64,000 nucleotides of DNA from Cryptomeria japonica (lineage: Eukaryota; Streptophyta; Pinopsida; Cupressales; Cupressaceae). The position numbers and the translations under genes are program-made. Each line of letters begins with the position of its first letter. Position 1 is the stretch's first letter. The stretch covers positions 311,563,235-311,627,234 of the forward strand of contig NC_081405.1 in NCBI RefSeq assembly GCF_030272615.1, in the 5' to 3' direction. Positions 34,930 through 45,878 of the stretch are shown piece after piece. The notes under the pieces are model-generated. The model was not told the DNA's origin. It ran no database searches and saw only the letters and a program-made list of their open reading frames with translations.

Positions 34930-37735
34930 TGTTGGGACTCATTAAAATTGAGTCAATTTTTGAGGCCCAATTCAAATTTTTGCTTTGCATTTCCAAATGA
35001 GTCAGTTTGAATGGCCTAGTTTGCGAGAGGGCAAAATGGAGCCAGTTGATTTTCAAGGGGTAAGGCTCGGGATTCATTTCCTACACCTTTCATTTGGCCT
35101 ATGCAGTGATGTGCAACATTCAAAATTTAGTTTGGATAAGTTTATGAGTTACCCATTTCGAGGGGTGAGCTGAAAGTGCATTTTACGCACAAATGCAGAT
35201 TTTATTGAGTAGCCTACTTTGAGTGATTACATCTTTTGCCCTATTGATTAGCATGAAGAAATTAAAAATGGATTCAATTGCATGCATAAATGTGAGTTAG
35301 CCTGCAAAATTTCAGGTCCTAATGAATCCATCTGCTTAGTTTTTGAAGATCAATCCATTTGCAGTTTGTGTGGTTTGACTAGTCCCTATTTCGACAGCTA
35401 GTCGGAGCCCTATTTCGCATAAGTGTAAAAGTTGATTCAGTAAGTATCATGCCAAAATGTTTATTTTGGGTTAATGCTAGTATAAATGACAAGATATGTT
35501 TAGAAAGCTTCTTAGCAAATGTAATTAGAAGTTGTAGAAGTAGCTTCACGCCCTCTGCCAGCAAACAGACTACAACGTTTCCAACATACTCCACTCCCCA
35601 CATGGGAATCAATGCATCCCTTATGTGAATTATGGATGAGGAAGAAAGTTTTAGTTTTTTGAGATGAAAGAAGCTTTCTTAGAAAATGTAATTCGCATTA
35701 AAACCAAATCCTCTGCATCGAGTGGCTATTTGGAAGGTTGCAAAGATTTCAAGCAAATCCATCAGGTGCCATGAAAGTCTTAGACAAAGCTTCAAAATGC
35801 ACTTCCAGGCAAAACACCTTTATCCCACATTCACTGTGGAGGGGAATTTTTTGGTGTTCATAAGTAAAGCTCTACGCAAGTATAATGTCAAATCCATCAA
35901 GGCTTTTGATAGATGGTGCCCAAGAAGACCCCACACGCATGGGTGCGCATCCCAAGGTGACCAGGAGGTGACAGATGGTGACATGTGGACCCCATGCAGA
36001 CATGCTTCTCGAGGCAGACGAGCAAAATTTTGCAGAGAAAGGCCGACTTAACTAGCTAGCAGGTTTGGAAGGGATCGACGGTCAGCATGACTTCGCGAAG
36101 GTGAGATGCTCACCAGTTATGGGCCACAAAATGGCAAAAAACATCCGCGAATATGAAGTGGTAAAGATCGAGCAAGTCCATGTTGATCCGATGGTCCGCG
36201 CGACTTCGTGAAGGTGAGATGCACGAATGTTAAAGGCTGCGAAATGGCGAAAAGGCTAGGGTGAAAATGCAGGAATTAAAGATCTTGCAAGTCCGAGATG
36301 ATCCGACGGTCAGCGTTGATTCGTGACCCAAAGTTGCATGCTCGTTACCATCTGTGAAATGGCAAAACCCAGGTCACGTTCAGGTGGTAGGTCCAGTTGG
36401 CCATCTAGCAGGCAAGCCCCGGTGAGGTGGCCTTCCAGTGGCACATAGGTGGAGTTCAGGTGGCAGATGACATGGCGAGGAGCAAGTAATAGGTAAGAAG
36501 ACATGTGGCGATGAGATGAGGTGGCACCCAGTGGACCCCATCAACCAATCAGGTACTGACATGTGGCAGGGAATCAAAGCACAAAAGAGCCAAAAGTCAA
36601 AATTAAAATCAGTTTATTATATAGTGGAGACTATATAAAAAAAATAAAAAATTTAAATGATGTGCACACATGAGGAATTAATTCGCTCAGGGCTCAATTT
36701 TTAACCAAAATATGAAGTATTATATGTTTCAACAAAGATCAGATCTTTTGAGAGTAGTTTCCACGGGAAAGAAGAAGAATTGAAATTCAGATGGAAAAAG
36801 AGACACTTGGCCTATTCTGATGAAACCTAATATTTTCCCTCTTCCTTCTTATTATAATTTTCTTCTCATTATAAGGGTTCCAGAAATTTGGGGAGTGGCT
36901 CCATTTTTTCATGGTTTCCATTTCTGAGTTCTCTTCAATATTGTATAGGGCAGGGTTTTTCTTTTGAGTAATAGAGTTCTTTGTTGCTATAGATGTTTTG
37001 CTACAGGTTCTTGTGTATTTAAGACATGCACAAATTCACACAGAATTCATCTCTGGATGTATTTCTTGTTGTTAGAAATTGAAGGCCTTAAGGAGGTTGT
37101 AGTGATTGTTTGCAGGCATTGTTCAAGGAGGAATTTAAATTCTGTAATACATCATAGATAATGGGATATACATTTTTGTAGATTTGATGGTTTTGTGAAT
37201 GAGCCGAGTAATGCATTTTTGTAAGGCATTAATGTAGGGATATTAATAATGACGATGGATTTGCAGTACATGTTATCATTTATAGTTTGATATATGACTC
37301 TGTTGCCCTTAGATAAGGCACTGGTCTCACAAGTTTTGGGGATGTTCTCAGAGCAATATACTTTAAAAGACAAATCTATTTCTCTTCATGTTTTAGGGGT
37401 TAGTGTCCTCTCCTTCCAAAGCTCTATTTCATCTACTATTTGTACAAGGTCTAGCCCATCTATACATATTACTTAAATTGGTGAGCTTGTGGAAAGGTTT
37501 ATCTTCTTTCTATTGATGCTATCATAAGGTGTGTCATAGGTCTAAATCTTAAGCATCAAAAGGTACACCCGCCTAGGTTTTGCAGAGCCTAAAGAGTAGA
37601 AGGATTTAAAACATCCTTGTTAGTTGGTCCAATTAATCCTTGGAAATCATAGTTGAGGTTGGCTACCTTTCAATAATTTGGTTGTAGATTACAGTGGTTG
37701 CTGATTTTGTTGTTTAGCATAAAAAGGAACCAACA
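34930..37735 (+). repeat. 5' LTR of the gag-only element (2806 bp)
   Basis: TGTTGGGACTCATT at the start, GGAACCAACA at the end. A TATA-like ACTATATAAA lies near 36629. Upstream of it, three degenerate tandem units of about 110 bp (36074-36370) share GACTTCGTGAAGGTGAGATG and GAAATGGCAAAA. Compared with the 3' LTR it lacks a 1607-base block, at 35496-35501 (ATGTTT). Confidence 0.9.
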
Positions 37736-37738
37736 AAA

Positions 37739-37756
37739 TGGTGACTCTGCTGGGGA
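37739..37756 (+). promoter_or_regulatory. primer-binding site of the gag-only element
   Basis: TGGTGACTCTGCTGGGGA, three bases after the 5' LTR. TGGCGACTCTGCTGGGGA-type sites are common in plant Ty3/gypsy Tat/Ogre elements, which suggests the helper lineage. I do not assign the tRNA with certainty. Confidence 0.8.
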
Positions 37757-38408
37757 CTTAGTGATGTATATTTTTTGTCAGCTCAAAGCTAGTTAGTCCA
37801 GCCATATCCATTTGAGGAAAGAGTCATAAAAGTGTTGTAAATCAGAAACCATTTTCAGATCTGTAGTTATTTGCCTGGTAGTGTTATGTGCTAAGTGTTG
37901 AAAATTTGCTATCCATTTATCTTTGTGTGAGTCCAAATTTGTTCATGTTCTACAAATGATTTTTATAAATTCTCACAGTAGTGAGTGGCAACTGTGAAAG
38001 ATCTCTGCACCAGTGTGCATTATTGTTCAAACTTTTAAAAGATTTGGTGGACTTGCATCAAGGATTTAGCAGCTGCTTGGGGTTTTATGATTGTAGATCC
38101 CAAAGAATTTATTGAAAATATTTTCCTTCGTGAAGGAGGTGGTGACTCTGTATGAAGATCAGTGTGTAATGTTAGAAGATCTCAGAAAGATCTTACCAAA
38201 CATTAGAGCAGCAGCAACAACAAATTTACTCTAGGTATTCCTCATTATTGAGGTAGTTATTTGTTCCTTATTAGGTGAAAAGGTCACCATAAAAAAGGAA
38301 AAGAAATTCATACTTCACATATTTCCTATTTTGAAAAGTTTCAGTTAAAGCATGGGTGAAGTATTTTGAATAATAGAGAAAATAAAATGCAACTGCAAAT
38401 AAATTTTA

Positions 38409-40760
38409 TTGGTTGAAAATAGTGAATGTATTCAGGCAAGATTGCAGCTAGTAATGGATTGTTGCAGAAATTTCTCTATTAAAAGTTATATGCCATTTTG
38501 TTTTGATGGCATACCTGGTTACCCAAATCAGATTCCAAGTGGCATTAGGGAGCATTTACCATTGTTTAATGGGGACCAGTTACAATCAACAAGAGTGCAT
38601 GTGCAAAACTTTGTTGATTTAATGAATGATTATGAAATCTGTCATGAGGATGTTTGCATGAAGTTGTTTGTGCAAAGCTTGAAAGGGGATGCTAGGATTT
38701 GGTTCTCATTTTTGCAAGAAGCTTCTATTCCCTCATGGGAAGAATTAGTTACATCTTTTCTTGAGCAAATTGCTGAGAGAATAAACTTCAATGATGGACT
38801 AAGGAAATTTATGGAGATCGGAATTGAGGAAGGTGAGTTAGTGCCGACCTTTAATGTCAGATTTTCCAAAGCATTGGCTGAGATCCCACAAGGGTATAAA
38901 CTAAATGATGAAGTGTCTTTAGTGATTTATCTGGATGCCTTTGAAAGTAAGATGAGTTACAGGTTGAGGGATAAAGAGCCAAAGACATTGCATCAGGCAT
39001 TTGTGACAACCATGGACATAGAGAAAAACTTAAAATATGGCATTCCTAAAAGACTTGTATCTGTCAGTGTCTGCTATCATAATGTTTGTAATGCTGCAAC
39101 TAAGTGTGAAGTGAGGAATAATGTTTAGACTTTTGGCGTTCATACTTGTGTTGGCAACCATGATAATCTAATTCCCTTTGAAAATTAGATTTGTTTGGTG
39201 CAAACAATGGTTGATCCTCACTTAAATATTGATAATGTCAATTGTGTTGAGGATGAAGTAAAAGTATTTTTAGATTTCACTTCAGATTTCACTTCTTATA
39301 ATCATGTTGATGATCTTTCTAATTTGAAAGTTATGGACAAAGTTAATTCAGAAAATTTCAATGGTACACATGATTGCAATGAAAATATAGCACATAGGGA
39401 TGGAAATTTTTTTACGGAATCTCACATGGAATAGCAAAGTGCAATGCAAGTCCAGAAGATTGTAGAACTTAGGAAAGCTCTTGAAGTTGTGGACAAGAAG
39501 GTTCAAATGTTGGAGAGCTTTCGAGCTGTTAATGAAGACCTTCTACAATATGGTGAAGAGAATTCTTCAGAAAAGGACTGTGAATTGAATGCTTGTACAC
39601 TTGATGAACATGCTGATCTAACAGATGGTTTTATGACAGAAAATTTTAGTGAACATGCTGAAAACTCATTTGATGAAGTAAATGGCATCAAGGTTCATTT
39701 TCATTCTTTGGCTGATGACGAATGTTCTATTGGTGAAGAAGATCAGTTAGGGCAAGATAAGTATGATTATCTTGATTTTCAGAGTGATGGTCAAAGGATG
39801 AAATCTTATGGATGTGAAACATGGAACACTAAGGATTGTTCCAGCCAAGTTTCAATTTCTTCTTTGTCTGACAAAGATGATTATGATGATCGAATGGATG
39901 GTATCTTTAGTAATTTTTCTAATGCTTTATTCAATGCTGATATAGATACGGACCAATCACTTCAGTGTCATAATGTTCATAAGGGGATTCTTCATTTTGT
40001 TTCTAACCCTTTGTATGGAGAAATAACTGATCAGCTAGATGTTGTAAATGACGAACCAACCCATAATACCGATGAAATTCCAAACAGCAATATCATGGGT
40101 CATAAGAAATTATTTCATGATGAAGGTAAGAGGCATGGGTTGTGTGGTGATTACTTAAGACTGCAAATGAAAGTGTTTCAAGTGGATATAAGCCTAAAAG
40201 AGAAAGAGTTAGCTGAGGATTTGCTTCAGCCAGAGGTATGCATTCTTTTCGATGAATGGGATGTTGAGAATGCAGAGGTTTTCAGCTTGATAAGCAAGGA
40301 TAGTATGAGGTGTGATCAGCATAATGAAGTATCACATCTGGATTGTAATGTTCATGTTCCTTGTTTGCATCAATTGATTAGCAATGCCCCTCATTCTATG
40401 AATTTAAATGATAACAAGGTGAGTGCTGATAGGAATTGCAATGTTGAACATGAGTGTTTTATTTTTCAAGTTCAGCATGATGATGCCCTTGCAAAAGATA
40501 GAGTTGAGTGGGATAGCGAAAGGTATGGCAGCTTGTGGGAAGGCCTTTATTGTGCTTTGTTTCATGATTTTGCTTTTGTTGAAGTAATGTGTGATCATAA
40601 AGCTCAAAATCAAACAAATGGCATGCACACCAGCTGTTTCAGCAGTATGATGGTAAGGTTTGATTATAATGATTATGCTCAGTTGTTACTAGAAGGTGCC
40701 TTTGTTTGGATCATGATGTCAAGAGATGAAAATCAGATTTTTAACAGAGGTAAACGTTGA
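38409..40760 (+). pseudogene. Gag-like polyprotein of the gag-only element
   Basis: One frame of 784 codons interrupted by only three TAG codons (39126, about 39186 and 39432). The first good ATG is 38454 (MDCCRNFS). Residues from about 50 to 220 form a retrotransposon Gag domain: LPLFNGDQLQSTRVHVQNF, LKGDARIWFSFLQ, SWEELVTSFLEQ and a segment ending KTLHQAFVTTMDIEKNL. After the second and third stops comes a long acidic region (39195-40760) with a possible coiled coil near its start (IVELRKALEVVDKKVQMLES) and no recognisable domain. No CCHC knuckle and no DSG or DTG protease motif. Gag would form the particle; all enzymes must come from elsewhere. Confidence 0.8.
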
Positions 40761-40990
40761 GGAAAGTGGAGCAGCTTATGATCAGTTATAAGTATGTTTG
40801 TATATATTGTATAGTCACTTTGCTTTCAGTTGTGTGGTTTTCAATAAAGTGCCTTGTTGTTTGGGTTGAATAAGGAAGCCCCTTTTTTGAGAAGAGAAGT
40901 GAAGTGATCCGTTTTTGCGTGGTCTACTTAACCATTGATTCTATGTTCTTGTGTTGATCATGCAATCAACCATCCCCAGTTAGAATCCAC

Positions 40991-43900
40991 TGTTGGGACT
41001 CATTAAAATTGAGTCAAGTTTTGAGGCCCAATTCAAATTTTTGCTTTGCATTTCCAAATGAGTCAGTTTGAATGGCCTAGTTTGCGAGAGGGAAAAATGG
41101 AGCCAGTTGATTTTCAAGGGGTAAGGCTCGGGATTCATTTCCTACACCTTTCATTTGGCCTATGCAGTGATGTGAAACTTTAAAAATTCAGTTTGGATAA
41201 GTTTATGAGGTACCCATTTCGAGGGGTGAGTTGAAAGTGCATTTTAGGCACAAATGCAGATTTTATTGAGTAGCCTACTTTGAGCGATTACATCTTTTGC
41301 CCTGTTGATTGTTATGAAGAAATTCAAAATGGATTCAATTGCATACATAAATGTGAGTTAGCCTACAAAATTTTAGGTCCTAATAAATCCATCTGCTCAG
41401 TTTCTGAGGATCAATCCGTTTGTAGTTTGTGTGGTTTGACTAGTCCCTATTTCGACAGCTAGTTGGAGCCCTATTTCGCATAAGTGTAAAAGTTTCTTTA
41501 GTAAATATCATGCCAAAATGTTTCTTCCGAGTTAATGCTGGTATAAATGACAAGATATGTTTCAAATTTCAAGCCTCTACCAATCTGTTTGATTGGTTTT
41601 CAAAAGGGTTCATTTAGCCATCATTTTTAGTTATCCGTACTTTTAGTGCTCTATCAGTTAAAGTAGCTATTTTTATGAGCACACCATTTGCATCCAGTCA
41701 GGCTTTTGGTTGAACTGAGAATTCAAAGATTTAGTATGTACTTCAAGGTACCTATGTTTCAAATTTGAGGGCCTACGTAGGTCATTTGATATTTTTGAGA
41801 AAGGCATCATGTGTTGCCAGAACATTGACTTCATCAGGTCCGCAGTGTTGACAAAGCCAGTTGGCCATTTTCGCCGATTAATATCTCTTCACTCGGGACT
41901 CATTTTGAGAGACTGTTTGGTAGATTTCATCCTTGTATTTTAGAGTACACGCCTGTCAGATGGTGAGGTCCAGAATGGTGATTTGATTGGCTTGAAAAAT
42001 ACATCTTCGCAATTAAATGCCAAAATGTGGCGTAATTGCTTGAATGTTGCAAATTTTAGTCTGATGATCCGAAAACAATGTCGATCATTTCCAGAGGTGT
42101 GTTTGAGGTCTGTGAAGCATTTCAGAGGTCAGTTGCATGAAAACGAATTTTTTTTTAGTCGGACCCACTTTGGGGCCTGACCTGGCTCGACTGCAATTCG
42201 CTAGTGGGATGGTGAGAGGTGACTTCAGTTTATTTCTCGTTGATGGATTGATGGTGTATATCTTGTATACTAGTTTTAAACCTCAAACATTTTAGAGAGA
42301 TATCTCCACCAATGTTTTATATATTGAAAAATGGAAGCGAAAGTTGCAGATGTTTGGTTTTTCTTTAAGGGCGGAGCTGCCTTGTGAAGTAGCTCATATT
42401 GATGGTTTGGGAGATGCAGTTGAAATGGGCCTTGTCAAGGCTTTTGGGGTATCAAATTATAGTGAAGAAAGGCTTCAGAAAGAACATGCCCAATCACAGA
42501 AAAGAGGGATTCCATTAGCTTCAAATCAAGTAAATTACAGTCTGGTATACACAACACTAGAAGAAAATGGTGTTAAGACAACATGAAATGACTTGGGCAT
42601 TACTCTGATTGCATATTCTCCAATTGGTCCACGAGGTCAAATCTACAACAAGAATTTCCTTACAAAAATCAAACTTCCTCCCCCACGTGAAGGCCTCTGT
42701 TCAATGTAAGAGCAAATGCAATGTAATGGTGTGTGTCCTAGTTACCATGTTAACTTCCTACAATTTTAATGGCAGCCTGCAGTTCCAAATAATCATGTGG
42801 TGTTTAGGGGTTGCAGTGCTATTGCAAGTGCACGTGGTGTTTGAAGTGCTCCAGCAGTAACTCCTCCATCAATGACATGCCCTCCCAAATCATTCTCCCA
42901 GCAGTTCACGTGGAGATTGGAGAGGGGTTTTATAATGTAAAGCAAACAGCAACATCCTTTCTTCCTTCACGATGTTGGGTGGGGTGTTGAGGTTTATGAA
43001 ATATGCAAATCAAATGAGAATGCCAAATTAAAGGCAACGATAGCATCCTCCTTGCATGCAAGCTGGAAGATGGAGTATGGTGTGGGAAAAGACAAATGAA
43101 ATTCCCAAGCAAATGCAATTTAGCAGATTTAGAACCTCCTCCTGCTGTGCATGGCAAGTGAAAATGTTTAGAAAGCTTCTTAGAAAATGTAATTAGAAGT
43201 TGTAGAAGTAGCTTCACGCTCTCTGCTAGCAAACAGACTACAATGTTTCCAACATACTCCTCTCCCCACGTGGGAATCAATGCATCCCTTACGTGAATTA
43301 TGGATGAGGAAGAAAGTTTTAGTTTTTTGAGATAGAAGAAACTTTCTTAGAAAATGTAATTCGCATTAAAACCAAATCCTCTGCATTGAGTGGCTATTTG
43401 GAAGGTTGCAAAGATTTCAAGAAAATCCATCAGGCACCATGAAAGTCTTAGACAAAGCTTCAAAATCCACTTCCAGGCAAAACGCCCTTATCCCACATTC
43501 GCTGTGGAGGGGAATTTTTTGGTGTTCATAAGTAAAGCTCTACGCAAGTATAATGTCAAATCCATCAAGGCTTTTGACAGACGGTGCCCATTGGGCACCC
43601 AAGCGGACCCCACGCACATGGGTGTGCATCCCAAGGTGACCAGGAGGTGACAGATGGCGACATGTGGACCCCATGTAGGCACACTTCCCAAGGCAGACGA
43701 GGGGAATTTTGTAGAGAAAGGCTGACTTAACCAGCTAGCAGGTTTGGAAGGGATCGACGGTCGACGCAGCTTCGTGAAGGCGAGATGCTCACCAATTATG
43801 GGCTGCGAAATGGTAAAAAGCGTCCGCAAAAACGAAGTGGTAAAGATCGAACAAGTCCGTGTTGATCTGACAGTCCGCGCGACTTCACAAAGGCGAGATG

Positions 43901-45495
43901 CACGAACATTAGAGGCTGCAAAATGGCAAAAAGCCCAGAGCAAAAATGCAGGAATTAAAGATCGTGCAAGTCCGAGATGATCCGACGAACGACGTTGATT
44001 CATGACCCAAAGTTGTGCACCGGTTACTATCTGCGAAATGGCAAAATCTAGGTGGCGCTCAGGTGGCAGGTCCAGTTGGCCGTCCAACAGGTGGGCCCCG
44101 ATGAGGTGGTCATCCGGTGGCACATAGGTGGAGTTCAGGTGGTAGATGACGTGGCGAGGAGCAAGCAACAAGTAAGCAGACATGTGGTGATGAGATGAGG
44201 TGTCATCCCAGGTGCCACCCAGTGGAGCCCATCGACCAATCATGTACCGACACATGGCAAGGTGTCAGAGCACAAAAGAGCCAAAAATCAAAATTAAAAT
44301 CAATTTATTATATAGTGTAGACTATATAAAAAAATGAAAAATTTAAATGATGTGCACACATGAGGAATTGATTCGCCCAGGGCTCAATTTTTTGCCAAAA
44401 TATGAAGTATTATATGTTTCCGTAAATCTCTCAAGATGAGGAATGTAGTTATGAAGTTTGTTTCAACAAAAAATAGATCTTTTGATAGCAGTTTCCATGG
44501 GAAAGAAGAAGAATTGAAATTCGGTTGGAAAAAGAGACACTTGGCCTGTTCTGATGAAACCTAATATTTTCCCTCTTCCTTCTTATTCTAATTTTCTTCT
44601 CATTGTAAGGGTTCCAGAAATTTGGGGAGTGGCTCCATTTTTTCATGGTTTCTATTTCTGAGTTCTCTTCAATATTGTATAGGGCAGGGTTTTTCTTTTG
44701 AGTAATAGAGTTCTTTCTTGTTGTAGATATTTTGTTGCAGGTTCTTGTGTATGTAAGGCATGCACAAATTCACACAGAATTTGTCTCTGGATGTATTTCT
44801 TGTTGTTATAAATTGAAGGCCTTAAGGAGGTTTGAAGTTTGTCAATTTCAAGGAGGTTGTAGTGATTGTTTGCAGGCATTCTTCAAGGAGGAATTTAAAC
44901 TCTGTAATACATCATAGATAATGGGATATACATTTTCGCAGATTTGATGGTTTTGTGAATGAGCTAAGTAATGCATTTTTGTAAGGCATTAATGCAGGGA
45001 TATTAATAATGAGGATGGATTTGTAGTACATGTTATCATTTATAGTTTGATATATGACTCTGTTGCCCTTAGATAAGGCACTGGTCTCACAAGTTTTGGG
45101 GATGTTCTCAGAGCAATATACTTTAAAAGACAAATCTATTTCCCTTCATGTTTTAGGGGTTAGTGTCCTATCCTTCCAAAGCTCTATTTCATCTACTGTT
45201 TGTACAAGGTCTAGCCCATTTGTACATATTACTTAAATTGGTGAGCTTGTGGAATGGTTTATCTGCTTTCTGTTGATGTTGTCATAAGGTGTGTCATAGG
45301 TCTAAATCTTAAGCATCAAAAGGTACACCCTCCTAGGTTTTGTAGAGCCTAAAGAGTAGAAGGATTTAAAACATCCTTGTTAGCTGGTCCAGTTAATCCT
45401 TGGAAATCATAGTTGAAGTTGGCTACCTTTCAATAATTTGGTTGTAGATTACACTGGTTGCTGATTTTATTGTTCAACATAAAAAGGAACCAACA
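40991..45495 (+). repeat. 3' LTR of the gag-only element (4505 bp)
   Basis: Same ends as the 5' LTR. It contains an extra 1607-base block (41563-43169) bounded by ATGTTT repeats (41557-41562 and 43164-43169). Within the block lies an aldo-keto reductase fragment. The tandem U3 units recur at 43753-44050 and the TATA-like ACTATATAAA near 44321. Confidence 0.9.
42401..42690 (+). pseudogene. aldo-keto reductase gene fragment inside the LTR
   Basis: Reads [38 protein letters not shown] and [20 protein letters not shown], which is the C-terminal half of a plant aldo-keto reductase (the chloroplast-type family that includes Arabidopsis At1g06690; identification from memory of the family pattern). 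One stop (TGA at 42584) replaces a Cys-like codon, then the frame continues NDLGITLIAYSPIGPRGQIY. Between AYSPI and GPRG the usual AQGALTGKY-type segment is missing. The catalytic Asp/Tyr/Lys/His part would be upstream and is not here. It cannot encode an enzyme. Confidence 0.85.
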
Positions 45496-45878
45496 ACTGG
45501 AAGAAACTGTACTCCTCGGAATGTGTGATGCTCTCAGTTCCACACCCATCACTAGACAGAGGATTTGCCTTAGCCACAGATAGGAGTTGATTTATTATGG
45601 ATGGAAAAGGGGTGAAAAAGGAATGTTATTATGAATGGCCAACCAATCTTGGGTAGATCAATAACAAGCCATGATGGGAATGGGTAAGTTTATTATGGAT
45701 GGATAGGCTGTGAGTGTGTGCAAAGTGACTAGATGAAAGTGAATCTTGAAGGAGAGAGGAGCAATGTCTCTATGCATAGCGTTGGTGACCCGGTTTTCAC
45801 CATGTTACTTGCCTAGGGTGCCACTGAAGTGGTTTTCACCATTGGACGAAATGTTTTTTGTTTTTTTTATTTTTTCTG
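45496..45878 (-). other. Tat copy 1, non-coding region (part 2)
   Basis: Continues the region interrupted at 34929; matches 60791-61300 of copy 2, beginning CTGGAAGAAACTGTACTCC. GTGGTTTTCACC-type motifs occur two or three times. Confidence 0.75.

Larger units (their letters stand above)
34930..45495 (+). mobile_element. gag-only LTR retrotransposon with very long LTRs, nested in Tat copy 1
   Basis: 5' LTR 34930-37735 and 3' LTR 40991-45495 are clearly homologous; internal region 37736-40990 has a primer site and one long Gag-like frame, with no protease, RT, RNase H or integrase. The 5-bp flanks are ACTAG (left) and ACTGG (right), a target duplication with one change. The empty site is seen in copy 2 near 60790. 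It must have been mobilised in trans, as described for TR-GAG and LARD-type elements. No polypurine tract touches the 3' LTR; a purine-rich stretch lies at about 40890-40905. Confidence 0.88.

Noticed and set aside
35722-36051. 109-codon frame in the gag-only LTR (similar one at 43390)
   Set aside because: Present in both LTRs only because LTRs are duplicates; length and frame end differ and no domain is visible.
37739-37756. tRNA gene
   Set aside because: It is a primer-binding site complementary to a tRNA 3' end; no cloverleaf can be drawn around it.
43488-44255. 255-codon minus-strand frame in the 3' LTR
   Set aside because: It overlies the GC-rich U3 tandem units; the equivalent in the 5' LTR is broken and no domain is recognisable.
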